From DAHUYF01 sp035623985 (GTDB taxonomy: Bacteria; Pseudomonadota; Alphaproteobacteria; ATCC43930; CGMCC-115725), in NCBI GenBank assembly GCA_035623985.1, contig DASPSJ010000109.1, positions 1 to 64,000 of the forward strand: 64,000 nt of DNA, written 5' to 3'. The notes beneath the pieces are model-generated. The model made no database searches. It was not told where the DNA came from and saw nothing but the letters and a program-made list of their open reading frames with translations. Positions 1 to 9,746 of the stretch are shown piece after piece. The stretch's first letter is position 1; the number at the start of each line of letters is the position of its first letter. The position numbers and the translations under genes were made by a program.

Positions 1-36
1 GCTTCCGGCACTGACCACGATCGCGACCAAGGCAAA

Positions 37-42
37 AGGAGA
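37..42 (+). promoter_or_regulatory. Ribosome binding site of rpsP
   Basis: The purine run AAGGAG ends a few bases before the ATG at 47 and fixes that start. The promoter of this operon must lie before the window; nothing promoter-like is visible in the first 46 bases. Confidence 0.7.
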
Positions 43-46
43 TTAC

Positions 47-415
47 ATGGGCCTCAAGATACGTCTCACCCGCGGCGGCGCCAAGAAACGCCCCTTCTAC
101 AGCATCGTCGTCGCCGATTCGCGCAGCCCGCGCGACGGCCGCTTCATCGAGAAGCTCGGCACCTACAATCCGATGCTCGACAAGGGCCATGCCGAGCGCG
201 TCGTGCTCAAGCCCGAGCGCATTCAGCATTGGCTCAAGGTCGGCGCGCTGCCGAGCGAGCGCGTGCAACGCTTCCTCGGCGATGCTGGGCTCGCGCCGAA
301 GCCGGCCATCCGCCAGACGCCGAAGAAATCGGCGCCGCGCGCCAAGGCGCAGGAGCGCGCCAAGACCGCCGCGGCGGCGGGCGAGGCGGCGGCGGGCGCG
401 CCGGCGCAGGGCTGA
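47..415 (+). CDS. rpsP: 30S ribosomal protein S16
   Basis: Small-subunit ribosomal protein that binds 16S rRNA during 30S assembly. The N-terminal 80 residues follow the S16 family throughout, starting MGLKIRLTRGG and containing the RDGRFIEKLGTYNP block. At 122 residues it is longer than E. coli S16 because of an Ala/Lys/Arg-rich C-terminal tail, as is usual in alphaproteobacteria. First visible gene of the rpsP-rimM-trmD-rplS operon, with 15 bases to rimM. The start is supported by a strong upstream AAGGAG. Confidence 0.97.
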   Translation: MGLKIRLTRGGAKKRPFYSIVVADSRSPRDGRFIEKLGTYNPMLDKGHAERVVLKPERIQHWLKVGALPSERVQRFLGDAGLAPKPAIRQTPKKSAPRAKAQERAKTAAAAGEAAAGAPAQG

Positions 416-430
416 GCTTGAGGCGGTGAC

Positions 431-985
431 GTGGCAGCCGAGGAGCGGCGCGTGTTGATGGGCGTGATCACCGGGGCGCATGGCGTGCGCGGGGAAGTGC
501 GGGTGAAGAGCTTCACCGCCGAGCCCGCCGCCATCGCCGCCTATGGGCCGCTCGAGGACGAGCGCGGCGCGCGCCGTCTCAGCCTCGCGCTCTCCGGCAC
601 GGTGCGCGGCGTGTTGATCGCGCGCGTGGAGGGCGTCGCCGACCGCAACGCCGCCGAGCGGCTCAAGGGGACGCGGCTCTATCTGCCGCGCTCGGCGCTG
701 CCGCCGCCGGCGGAGGAGGAGTATTACCACGCCGATCTGATCGGGCTCGCGGTGGAGCTGGCCGACGGCGCGCCGCTGGGCCGCGTGCGCGCGGTGCATG
801 ATTTCGGCGCCGGCGACAGTCTCGAGGTGGAGAAGCCCGACGGCAAGGCGGTGATGGTGCCCTTCACCGAAGCGGTGGTGCCGGTGGTCGACATCGCCGG
901 CGGCCGGCTGGTGGTGGATCCGCCGGAAGGATTGCTCGATGGTCGCCCGGTCGAGGTAGAGCGGGACGAGGAAGAGACGCCATGA
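431..985 (+). CDS. rimM: Ribosome maturation factor RimM
   Basis: Cytoplasmic 30S assembly factor that helps mature the 16S 3' domain around S19 and is normally co-transcribed with rpsP and trmD. The N-terminal RimM domain contains the family block GVITGAHGVRGEVRVKSF near residues 10-28. A PRC-barrel-like domain follows, with the YYHADLIGL segment marking the junction. The length of 184 residues is normal. The end overlaps the trmD start by four bases (ATGA), which suggests translational coupling. The ATG at 431 follows directly on rpsP. Confidence 0.96.
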   Translation: MAAEERRVLMGVITGAHGVRGEVRVKSFTAEPAAIAAYGPLEDERGARRLSLALSGTVRGVLIARVEGVADRNAAERLKGTRLYLPRSALPPPAEEEYYHADLIGLAVELADGAPLGRVRAVHDFGAGDSLEVEKPDGKAVMVPFTEAVVPVVDIAGGRLVVDPPEGLLDGRPVEVERDEEETP

Positions 986-1692
986 CCGCGGCGTGGACGG
1001 CAACCGTGCTGACCATCTTCCCGGAGATGTTTCCCGGGCCGCTGGGTCATTCGCTCGCCGGCAAGGCGCTGCGCGAGGGGCTGTGGCGGCTCGAGACGGT
1101 GGACATTCGCGCTTTCGCGCGCGATAAACACCGCTCTGTCGACGACGCGCCTTTCGGCGGCGGTCCCGGCATGGTGATGCGTCCCGACGTCGTCGACGCC
1201 GCCGTCGCGGGCGCGACGGGGCCGGGTCCGCTGATCTATCTCTCGCCGCGCGGCCGGCCGTTGGACGAGGCGCGCGTTCGAGCGCTCGCCGCGGGCGCCG
1301 GAGTGCGGCTGCTCTGCGGCCGCTTCGAAGGCGTCGACGAGCGCGTGATCGAGGCGCGGGCGATGGAGGAGATCTGCCTCGGCGACTTCGTGCTGTCGGG
1401 GGGCGAGCCGGCGGCGATCGCGCTGGTCGACGCCTGCGTGCGGCTGCTGCCGGGCGTGGTCGGCGATGCCGGTGCGCTGGCGGAGGAGAGTTTCGCGCGG
1501 GGATTGCTCGAATATCCCCATTACACCCGGCCGCAGAGCTGGCAGGGGCGCGCGGTTCCGGAAGTGCTGCTTTCGGGACATCACGAGGAGATCCGCCGCT
1601 GGCGCGAGGCGCAGGCGGAGGCGGCGACGCGCCAGCGCCGCCCGGATCTTTGGGAACGCCACCTTGCCCGGCGCGAGCGGGCGGGGTCTTAG
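982..1692 (+). CDS. trmD: tRNA (guanine-N1-)-methyltransferase TrmD
   Basis: SPOUT-class methyltransferase that makes m1G37 in tRNAs reading CNN codons and so prevents +1 frameshifting. The protein shows the N-terminal FPEMFPGPLGHS block, the DDAPFGGGPGMVM active-site loop, the trefoil-knot motifs LLCGRFEGVDERV and LGDFVLSGGE, and the LLEYPHYTRP segment typical of the family. Its 236 residues are normal. It starts inside the last codons of rimM (ATGA overlap) and rplS follows after 14 bases. Confidence 0.97.
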   Translation: MTAAWTATVLTIFPEMFPGPLGHSLAGKALREGLWRLETVDIRAFARDKHRSVDDAPFGGGPGMVMRPDVVDAAVAGATGPGPLIYLSPRGRPLDEARVRALAAGAGVRLLCGRFEGVDERVIEARAMEEICLGDFVLSGGEPAAIALVDACVRLLPGVVGDAGALAEESFARGLLEYPHYTRPQSWQGRAVPEVLLSGHHEEIRRWREAQAEAATRQRRPDLWERHLARRERAGS

Positions 1693-1706
1693 TCGGAGGT
1701 GATGCC

Positions 1707-2153
1707 ATGAACGTTATGCAGACGCTCGAGCAGGAAGAGATCAAGAAGGCGCTGGCCCGGCGGCCGGTGCCGGATTTCGCGCCGGGCGACACGATCCGCG
1801 TCACCGTCGTGGTCGAAGAGGACAAGGCGACGGAGAAGCCGGAGAAGGGGGCGAAGGAGGAGAAGCCGCATCGCCGCACGCAGGCCTTCGAAGGCATCTG
1901 CATCGCGCGCAAGAACGCCGGCATCAACTCCAGCTTCACCTTGCGCAAGATTTCCTACGGCGAGGGGGTCGAGCGCGTCTTCCCGCTCTATTCGCCGCGC
2001 ATCACCGCCATCGAGGTCGTGCGCCAGGGCTCGGTGCGCCGCGCCAAGCTCTATTATCTGCGCGGCCGCCGGGGCAAATCGGCGCGCATCGCCGAGCGCG
2101 AGCACGAAACCGGCGAAGCTGCCGCTTCCGGCGCCGAGAAGGGGGAGCAATAG
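1707..2153 (+). CDS. rplS: 50S ribosomal protein L19
   Basis: Large-subunit protein at the 30S-50S interface, last gene of the operon. The ATG at 1707 is chosen because GGAGGT lies just upstream and the product then begins MNVMQTLEQEEI like the family; an earlier in-frame start at 1650 would lie inside trmD. The L19 core is clear: FEGICIARKNAGINSSF, then KISYGEGVERVFPLYSP. Residues 33-50 form a Lys/Glu-rich insertion in the first beta-barrel strands that common L19 proteins lack. A charged C-terminal tail takes the protein to 148 residues. Confidence 0.96.
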   Translation: MNVMQTLEQEEIKKALARRPVPDFAPGDTIRVTVVVEEDKATEKPEKGAKEEKPHRRTQAFEGICIARKNAGINSSFTLRKISYGEGVERVFPLYSPRITAIEVVRQGSVRRAKLYYLRGRRGKSARIAEREHETGEAAASGAEKGEQ

Positions 2154-2181
2154 CCGCTCTCCGGGGGGACAGAGCAAGGCG

Positions 2182-3606
2182 ATGGCAGGAGTGGGAACGA
2201 TGGCAGGACCGCGCACGCTGTTCGACAAGATCTGGGAGAGCCATGTGGTGGACCGTCAGGCGGACGGCACCTGCCTCATCTACATCGACCGCCATCTCGT
2301 GCACGAGGTGACGAGCCCGCAGGCCTTCGAGGGCCTGCGCGCCAACGGCCGCAAGGTGCGCCGCCCCGAGCTCACCGTCGCGGTGGCCGATCACAACGTG
2401 CCGACCACCGACCGCAGCCATGGCATCGCCGAGCCCGAGAGCCGGCTCCAGGTCGAGACGCTCGAGCGCAACGTCAAGGAGTTCGGCATTCCCTATTTCG
2501 CCATCGACGACATTCGCCAGGGCATCGTCCACATCATCGGCCCCGAGCAGGGCATGACCCAGCCCGGCATGACCATCGTCTGCGGCGACAGCCACACCGC
2601 GACCCACGGCGCCTTTGGCGCGCTCGCCTTCGGCATCGGCACCTCGGAGGTGGAGCACGTGTTGGCGACGCAGACGCTGATCCAGCAGCCGGCCAAGAAC
2701 ATGCGCATCACGGTGGAGGGCGACCTTCCCTTTGGCGTCGTCGCCAAGGATCTGGTCCTTGCCGTCATCGGCCGGATCGGCACCGCCGGCGGCACCGGCC
2801 ACGTCATCGAATACGCCGGCAGCGCCGTCCGCAAGCTCTCCATGGAGGGGCGGATGACGGTGTGCAACATGACGATTGAGGCCGGCGCGCGCGCCGGCCT
2901 CATCGCGCCGGACGAGACCACCTTCGCCTATCTCAGGGGCCGGCCGCACGCGCCCAAGGGCGCCGCCTGGGAGCAGGCGATGGCGTTCTGGCGGACGCTG
3001 CCCTCCGATCCCGGCGCGCGCTACGACACCGAAGTATCGCTCGCCGCCGCCGAGATCGCGCCGCAAGTCACCTGGGGCACCAGCCCGCAGGACGTGCTGC
3101 CGATCACCGGCAGCGTTCCCGACCCGGCCGGAGAGGCCGACCAGAACCGGCGCGCGGCGATGGCGCGCTCGCTGGAATATATGGGGCTCACGCCGGGAAC
3201 CCGGCTGGTCGACCTCAAGGTGCAGCGCGTCTTCATCGGCTCCTGCACCAACGGCCGCATCGAGGATCTGCGCGCCGCCGCCGCCGTGGCCAAGGGCCGC
3301 AAGGTGGCGGCGGGCGTCAACGCCCTGGTGGTGCCGGGCTCGGGCCTGGTGAAGCACCAGGCGGAGGAGGAGGGGCTCGACCGCGTGTTCCTCGCCGCGG
3401 GCTTCGAATGGCGCGAGCCCGGCTGCTCGATGTGCCTTGCCATGAACCCGGACAAGCTCGAGCCGGGCGAGCGCTGCGCCTCGACCTCGAACCGCAATTT
3501 CGAAGGCCGGCAGGGCCGCGGCGGGCGCACGCATCTCGTGAGCCCCGCCATGGCCGCGGCCGCCGCGGTCACGGGCCGGCTCGCCGACGTCCGCGATCTC
3601 GGCTGA
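2182..3606 (+). CDS. leuC: 3-isopropylmalate dehydratase, large subunit
   Basis: Aconitase-family [4Fe-4S] subunit that isomerises 2-isopropylmalate to 3-isopropylmalate in leucine biosynthesis together with LeuD. Family motifs include TLFDKIWESHVV at the N terminus, VCGDSHTATHGAFGALAFGIGTSEVEHVLATQ split over residues 130-165, and the cluster cysteines in FIGSCTNGRIED and CSMCLAMN. The 474 residues are typical. Two starts are possible, 2182 and 2200; the second, giving MAGPRTLFDK, is closer to the usual N terminus. First of the tightly spaced leuC-leuD-leuB run. Confidence 0.96.
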   Translation: MAGVGTMAGPRTLFDKIWESHVVDRQADGTCLIYIDRHLVHEVTSPQAFEGLRANGRKVRRPELTVAVADHNVPTTDRSHGIAEPESRLQVETLERNVKEFGIPYFAIDDIRQGIVHIIGPEQGMTQPGMTIVCGDSHTATHGAFGALAFGIGTSEVEHVLATQTLIQQPAKNMRITVEGDLPFGVVAKDLVLAVIGRIGTAGGTGHVIEYAGSAVRKLSMEGRMTVCNMTIEAGARAGLIAPDETTFAYLRGRPHAPKGAAWEQAMAFWRTLPSDPGARYDTEVSLAAAEIAPQVTWGTSPQDVLPITGSVPDPAGEADQNRRAAMARSLEYMGLTPGTRLVDLKVQRVFIGSCTNGRIEDLRAAAAVAKGRKVAAGVNALVVPGSGLVKHQAEEEGLDRVFLAAGFEWREPGCSMCLAMNPDKLEPGERCASTSNRNFEGRQGRGGRTHLVSPAMAAAAAVTGRLADVRDLG

Positions 3607-3617
3607 GGGAGGCCTCG

Positions 3618-4229
3618 ATGGACAAGTTCACCACGCTCGACGGGATCGCCGCGCCGCTGCCGATGATCAACGTCGACACCGACAAGATCATTCCCAAGCA
3701 GCATTTGAAGACGATCAAGCGCAGCGGGCTCGGCAAGGTGCTGTTCGACGAGCTGCGCTATCGCGAGGACGGCTCGGAGAATCCGGACTTCATCCTCAAC
3801 CAGCCCGCCTACCGCCAGGCCAAGCTGCTGGTCGCCGGCGAGAATTTCGGCTGCGGCAGTTCGCGCGAGCACGCGCCCTGGGCGCTGATGGATTTCGGCA
3901 TCCGCTGCGTCATCGCCGCGAGCTTCGCCGACATCTTCTACAACAACTGCTTCAAGAACGGCATCCTGCCGATCAGGCTGCCGCAGGCGGTCGTCGATCG
4001 GCTCATGGACGACGCGCGCAAGGGCGCCAACGCGCGGCTCAGCGTCGATCTCGACAAGCAGACCATCACCCGGCCCGACGGCGGCGTCATCGCCTTCGAC
4101 ATCGATCCCTTCCGCAAGCACTGCCTGCTGAACGGTCTCGACGACGTCGGCCTCACCCTCGAGAAGGCGCCGTCGATCGCCGCTTTCGAGGAGAAGAACA
4201 AACTGAACCGGCCCTGGCTCGGATCCTGA
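3618..4229 (+). CDS. leuD: 3-isopropylmalate dehydratase, small subunit
   Basis: Small swivel-domain partner of LeuC. The ATG at 3618 follows GGGAGG by a few bases and is 11 bases after leuC; the longer open frame from 3408 only reads antisense-like sequence over leuC. The 203-residue protein shows the conserved NVDTDKIIPKQHLKTIKR block and the GENFGCGSSREHAPWAL motif that completes the active site, followed by the FADIFYNNCFKNGILP segment. No anomalies were seen. Confidence 0.96.
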   Translation: MDKFTTLDGIAAPLPMINVDTDKIIPKQHLKTIKRSGLGKVLFDELRYREDGSENPDFILNQPAYRQAKLLVAGENFGCGSSREHAPWALMDFGIRCVIAASFADIFYNNCFKNGILPIRLPQAVVDRLMDDARKGANARLSVDLDKQTITRPDGGVIAFDIDPFRKHCLLNGLDDVGLTLEKAPSIAAFEEKNKLNRPWLGS

Positions 4230-4254
4230 GCGGCGCGCGGAAAGGGAGAAGAAC

Positions 4255-5364
<1,110 letters not shown>

Positions 5365-5407
5365 GGGCGGGGAGGGAACTCGGACGGCGTCCTATGCCAG
5401 CGGGCGT

Positions 5408-6238
5408 CTATTGCGCCGCGAGCGCCGCCGCCTCGCCGTGCCGCGGCGGCGCGAGTTCCGGCCCGAAGACGCGTTCGCGATTGAGCCAGCGGTCGACCAG
5501 CGCGGGATCGCGGAGGATGGCGGCCACCGCCTGGGTGAGTTCGACGAGATCGTCTTGCAGCCCCATGTCGCGCAGGATGCCGCGCAGGCCGGCCTGATCG
5601 CCGAGGATGAAGTATTGCGCGAAGAGAAAGATCTCGACCGGCGCGTCGAGCCCGTCGAGCCCGGCGAGATAGGCCCGGTGGCAGGCATCGCCGTCGCTCG
5701 CCATCATCGCCCGGCACATCAGCGGCCGGTCGTCATAGACCGAGCAGCGCTTGTCCTCGCCGAGCAACGCGCAAGCCGCGCCGGTGCGCCGTCGCTCGCG
5801 CTCGGCAAGGCCGCGGAAGCGGTCGGCGTTCTCCAGCACGCGGCGGCGGCGGGGATCGGCGGGATCGGCGAGATGGGCGGCGACCAAAATCGCTTCGGGG
5901 ATGGTCGCCTCGACGCTCTGATGGCAGCACCAGGCGCAGCCGCTCTTGCAGCCGAGCCTGGGCGCGCTGCCGGCGACCTCGTCGAGCGTCTGCTGCGCGC
6001 GGCCGAACACCAGCAGCTTCAGCAGCGCCAGCACCGTGCGCAGCGTGCTCGAGGGGTCGGCGGCGATCTCGCGCGCCGCCATGACGATGCCGGCGCCGCG
6101 GGTGACCCCGGCAAGCCGCTTCACCAGCGCCTCGAGCTCGGCATCGACCGGCTGCGGCATGCCGAAGGGCAGGCGCAGGCCGATATCGTCTATGGCGCGA
6201 AACGGGGTCTGGTCGGCGTCTTGCATCGCGGGTTCCAT
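5408..6238 (-). CDS. YkgJ-family cysteine-cluster protein (putative metal-binding)
   Basis: 276-residue cytoplasmic protein of the YkgJ/CxxCxxCC family, thought to bind zinc or an iron-sulfur cluster; no reaction is established. The signature is CKSGCAWCCHQSV in the middle of the protein, followed by a second Cys pair in CSVYDDRPLMCRAMM, which is the usual spacing for the family. The N-terminal ~110 residues are helical and uncharacterised. It converges with leuB, with only about 40 bases between the stops, and is divergent from the next gene. ATGs at 6238 and 6226 are both possible starts. Confidence 0.75.
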   Translation of the reverse strand: MEPAMQDADQTPFRAIDDIGLRLPFGMPQPVDAELEALVKRLAGVTRGAGIVMAAREIAADPSSTLRTVLALLKLLVFGRAQQTLDEVAGSAPRLGCKSGCAWCCHQSVEATIPEAILVAAHLADPADPRRRRVLENADRFRGLAERERRRTGAACALLGEDKRCSVYDDRPLMCRAMMASDGDACHRAYLAGLDGLDAPVEIFLFAQYFILGDQAGLRGILRDMGLQDDLVELTQAVAAILRDPALVDRWLNRERVFGPELAPPRHGEAAALAAQ

Positions 6239-6347
6239 GGTCTCGAAGGCCGGGTTGGCGACGAAGCCTAACCCGTCCCTCCTAAGGAATTATTAACCAC
6301 AAGGCGTGGGATGCCAAGGCTTGCACCGCGATGCGGGGAATGCTTCG

Positions 6348-7367
6348 ATGGCGGCCATGGAACGGGGCTATGCCGCGCTGGCGCGGCTCTACAACGCCTG
6401 GATCATCGGGCTCATCCTGACGGTGGTGACCGCGGTCGGCACGGCGGAAGCCGCGGAGCTGGTGTTCCGCCTGTTCCGCCGCCAGCATCGCGAGAAATTC
6501 CTCCCGGGCCTCGCCAAGCTCGGCCTTGCCGGCCTGCCCGACGCGGTGGCCGCCGCGCGCTATCACTATCTCTCCAACCGCATCGGCGGCGTGCGCGTCG
6601 AATATATCGAGGAAAGCCCGCGCAAGGCCTGGGTTCGCTATCCGCCGCCGCGCTGGATGTGGCAGGGGACGGCGCTCTGCGCCGTGCCGAGCGAGGTGTC
6701 GCGGGCGATGCTGCGCGGCTGGCACGCCCATAACGGCGTGACGCTCGGCAATCCCGGCCTCGGCTTCGTCTGCACCAAGCAGACGGTGGACGAGCAGGAT
6801 GCGCTCGAAGGCTATTTCCAGGATTACGGCCGTCCGCTCGCGCCGGAGGAGCGGCTGCGCTTTTCCCCGGGGGAAGAGGCGCCGCTCTTCGATCCCGCCG
6901 CCGCGCCGCGCCTGCCGGAAGGCGAATGGTCGCCCGAGCGCCTCGCCAAGGCGCAGCGCAACTACGCGCTCGAGTATGTGCGCAGCGCGCTGCCGGAGCT
7001 CTATGGCCTTTTCGGCGCGGAGCAGGCCGGCGCGCTCGCCGGCCGCGCGGCCTATCTCGTGGGCATGCAGTTCTGCGAGGAGATCAAGGCCGAGCTTGGC
7101 GTGAGCCAAGGCGGCGCCGAGGGATTCGCCGAGCTGTTCCGCCTTCTGGCCGCGGCGCAAGGCGAGGCGGCGGAAGTCGCGCGCGACGGCGAGACGATCC
7201 TGATCCGCCAGCGCTCCTGGCGCCTGCTGCCGCGCGGCGAGGCGGACGGGTTTCAGCCGTGGAACCGGCTCTGGGAAGGCGGCCTCGCCGCCCATGACCG
7301 CCGCCTGCGCTGGAGCGTGGCGGCGCGCGAGGAGGGCGAGATCGTCTGGCGGCTGGCGCGGCGGTGA
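6348..7367 (+). CDS. Uncharacterised protein with one N-terminal hydrophobic segment
   Basis: I do not recognise a named family. From the ATG at 6348, which has GGGGA upstream, the product is 339 residues. A hydrophobic stretch near residues 13-35 (WIIGLILTVVTAVG) could be a membrane anchor or buried helix. The rest is soluble, with a compact middle part holding two Cys (TALCAVPSE, GFVCTKQT) and a helix-rich C-terminal half. The helical pattern vaguely recalls small-ligand-binding domains of the ATC-hydrolase/V4R type, but that is only an impression. Codon use matches its neighbours and no frameshift is visible. Confidence 0.6.
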   Translation: MAAMERGYAALARLYNAWIIGLILTVVTAVGTAEAAELVFRLFRRQHREKFLPGLAKLGLAGLPDAVAAARYHYLSNRIGGVRVEYIEESPRKAWVRYPPPRWMWQGTALCAVPSEVSRAMLRGWHAHNGVTLGNPGLGFVCTKQTVDEQDALEGYFQDYGRPLAPEERLRFSPGEEAPLFDPAAAPRLPEGEWSPERLAKAQRNYALEYVRSALPELYGLFGAEQAGALAGRAAYLVGMQFCEEIKAELGVSQGGAEGFAELFRLLAAAQGEAAEVARDGETILIRQRSWRLLPRGEADGFQPWNRLWEGGLAAHDRRLRWSVAAREEGEIVWRLARR

Positions 7368-7571
7368 GCGGCGGCCGTCGCGAGGGTAACGCGCGCGCCG
7401 CCGACCCGAACGACAACGATGGGCTCGCCGTCATCCGGAACCCGACCGACGGACGGTCGCCGCTTCGGCCCCGCGTTTGCGGGCGAGAGGATTTCGGCGC
7501 GGCATGATTGCGCGTTGCATGAGCGCGTGGCAATTTGCGATTGCCATTTGCGGTCGTGGGGGAGACGGACA

Positions 7572-8831
7572 ATGGCACAAGCAAATCCGCTCACGTCCGG
7601 CGACGCTCGTCCCGATCGGACGAGCGCGTCGTCCGCGTGCGATGCCTTCGATCGGCCCGACGCTCCGCCTTTTGGATGGCGCCGCGTCCTCACGCAAGCT
7701 TGCCATGACCTTTACGGGACGAAGGACGTTCAGGATGCGATCACCGCCAGCTATGTCTGGATGGCCGATCAAATCGGCCATCTGACGCTCGGACTGGTGC
7801 CGACGCTGCTGCTCTGCTGGATCTTGTACCTCGCGCTGTCGGCGGTAGGGATCGCCGCCCATTGGTGGGAATTCGCCATCGTCGCCGGCGCGATCTTCGC
7901 CTATTGGATCAAAAAAGAGCTGGACGACCTGAAAGAGACGCGAGGCCGCGCCGGCAACGTTTTCCCGTTCGATTCGGGCGACATCGTCTGGAACGTGAAG
8001 ACCGCCCTGCTTTATTTCGCGATCGGGGGCCTCTTCGGTCTCGCGGCCTTCATGTCCTGGCGTTGGTTGCTGCTTTGCGTCGTGCTGGCATTGTGGCCGA
8101 TCGCGATCGTCGCGTTCTGGTGGCTGCGGCGCAAGCTCGCGTTCCAGCAGGCGGGGCTGCCTTATCTCTATCGCCTGGCCAATTTCACCAGCGCGCTCGA
8201 GCCTGCGCTCGTGGAGGTCGTCTGCCGGATCGCCAATCTCAGGAATCGCAAGATACGGCTCCTCGAGGTGCTGTTGGGTCGCGACGTCGCGCGGTCCGCG
8301 GACGCCGAGGTTCGGCACATGCTCATCACCGGCCCGCTCGGCGCCGGCAAAACCAGCCTCTGCGTCGGGATCGGCACCGAGTTCTCCTTCGCGCTGGGCA
8401 AGGCCCGCTACCTCACTGTGTCAAAGCTTGTGCAGCTCGTGCTCGACGGCCGCGGCGACGGCAACGATCGCGAGTACGATGACGGCCGCGTGTTGTGGCG
8501 CTGGAGGGATTGCGAGCTGCTGGCGATCGACGATGTCGACGCAGGCGTCAGCGTCCAGGCGCGCGACGCCGCGGACCCGTCGGCGCACCTCATCGAACCG
8601 GATACGCTGGTGAGAGCCTTGTCGGCCGGCGGATCGCGCCCCCCGCTCGATTGGCTCGGCCGGCGACGATCGGTCTGGGTGCTCGGCGATGCCGCGGGAG
8701 CCAAATCGTGGAGACGCGCGATCGCGGAGCTGATCGGGGTCCGCGAGGACGAGATCGCGGTCGTCGAACTCGCCGGCAAATTGGGCGCCGCCGAGCCGTC
8801 ACTCCGCGCCAGGGGGAGACTCGTTGCATGA
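7572..8831 (+). CDS. Membrane-anchored P-loop NTPase, function unknown
   Basis: 419-residue protein. The ATG at 7572 is preceded by GGGGGAGAC; the longer frame from 7419 has no such site. After a polar N terminus there are four probable membrane helices in two hairpins (around residues 65-110 and 135-185). The cytoplasmic C-terminal half carries a Walker A motif at residues 254-262 (GPLGAGKTS) and a Walker B-like stretch ELLAIDDVDAG near residue 318. I cannot place it in a named AAA/STAND family. It converges with the molybdenum storage operon, with about 100 bases between the stops, so a functional link is conceivable but unproven. Confidence 0.65.
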   Translation: MAQANPLTSGDARPDRTSASSACDAFDRPDAPPFGWRRVLTQACHDLYGTKDVQDAITASYVWMADQIGHLTLGLVPTLLLCWILYLALSAVGIAAHWWEFAIVAGAIFAYWIKKELDDLKETRGRAGNVFPFDSGDIVWNVKTALLYFAIGGLFGLAAFMSWRWLLLCVVLALWPIAIVAFWWLRRKLAFQQAGLPYLYRLANFTSALEPALVEVVCRIANLRNRKIRLLEVLLGRDVARSADAEVRHMLITGPLGAGKTSLCVGIGTEFSFALGKARYLTVSKLVQLVLDGRGDGNDREYDDGRVLWRWRDCELLAIDDVDAGVSVQARDAADPSAHLIEPDTLVRALSAGGSRPPLDWLGRRRSVWVLGDAAGAKSWRRAIAELIGVREDEIAVVELAGKLGAAEPSLRARGRLVA

Positions 8832-8930
8832 TTGCCGACCCCTCTCTCGGGCCGCTCGGGCGGGGCGAAGACCTTGCTTCCTCGCGCTTGCCCGAGCCGT
8901 CTCCCGGCGGGCCGGCAACGGAAGCGCAAA

Positions 8931-9746
8931 TCATGCATGGATCAAGGTGCCGACCGCTTCTCCCGCAAGCGCGCGCGTGAGATTGCCGGGAACCAGCCCG
9001 TTCACGATCCGGATGCTTTTCGCCAGCCTCGCCCGCGTCAGCAGGTCCAGGACGACGGGCTCGATCGGGAGGGTGGCAAGCCGCATGCCGCTCAACTCGG
9101 CGGCGCCGATTTCCGGAATGAGCTTTGCATTGGGATCGGTCTTCGGGTCGGCGGTGTAAACGCCGTCGACATCCTTCAAGAGGATGACGGCCCGTGCTCC
9201 GAAGACTTCGCCGACGAGATAGGAACCCGCATCGCTGCCGTGCGGCGGTATCTTGCCGATTGCGGGCGGATGTTCCCAGAGATCGTAGGGCGGAATGCCG
9301 TTGAATACGGCGCCTCGCGCCGCCGCCAGCATCGCGGGCAGCAATTGAACGATGAACGGCGCCTCAAGATAGACAAATCCATGATTGGCCAGCAGGCAGG
9401 ACACCATGTAGGCGTTCTGTGCCGACGATTTCGCGGCGAGCACCGCAAGCGCGCCCGTCGGCAACCCCAAGTCGAGGCCGACCGAAAGGATGTGGCGCGC
9501 ACGCACGCCCGGGCCGACGCCGACCACCTGACTGTGGTCTTTCTGGTTGCGCACGATCTCATCCAACAGCGGCAAGAGGGCGGCACGGCCGCGGTCCATG
9601 ATCGAGAGGCCGCCGATCTGGATCACGTTGAGGTCGGGGAGGATGGCCCGAACCGGACCTTGCGTGCCCGCAATGAGCTTCTTGTCCACCAGCGACTCCC
9701 GCATCAAGCGCGAGACGACGTGGTGCGCGCCGGTTTCCGTGTTCAT
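8931..9746 (-). CDS. mosA: Molybdenum storage protein, alpha-type subunit (MosA-like)
   Basis: 271-residue member of the amino-acid-kinase fold, like UMP kinase. In Azotobacter the MosA/MosB hetero-hexamer packs polyoxomolybdate or tungstate clusters using ATP. The protein shows the kinase-fold block VIQIGGLSIMDRG, the GVGPGVRARHILSVGLDLGLP segment close to MosA, the IPPYDLWEHPP / KIPPHGSDAG cage-lining stretch, and KDVDGVYTADPK in the nucleotide region. The ATG at 9746 overlaps the stop of the upstream mosB (ATGA). Assignment as alpha rather than beta rests on these segments and is likely, not certain. Confidence 0.82.
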   Translation of the reverse strand: MNTETGAHHVVSRLMRESLVDKKLIAGTQGPVRAILPDLNVIQIGGLSIMDRGRAALLPLLDEIVRNQKDHSQVVGVGPGVRARHILSVGLDLGLPTGALAVLAAKSSAQNAYMVSCLLANHGFVYLEAPFIVQLLPAMLAAARGAVFNGIPPYDLWEHPPAIGKIPPHGSDAGSYLVGEVFGARAVILLKDVDGVYTADPKTDPNAKLIPEIGAAELSGMRLATLPIEPVVLDLLTRARLAKSIRIVNGLVPGNLTRALAGEAVGTLIHA

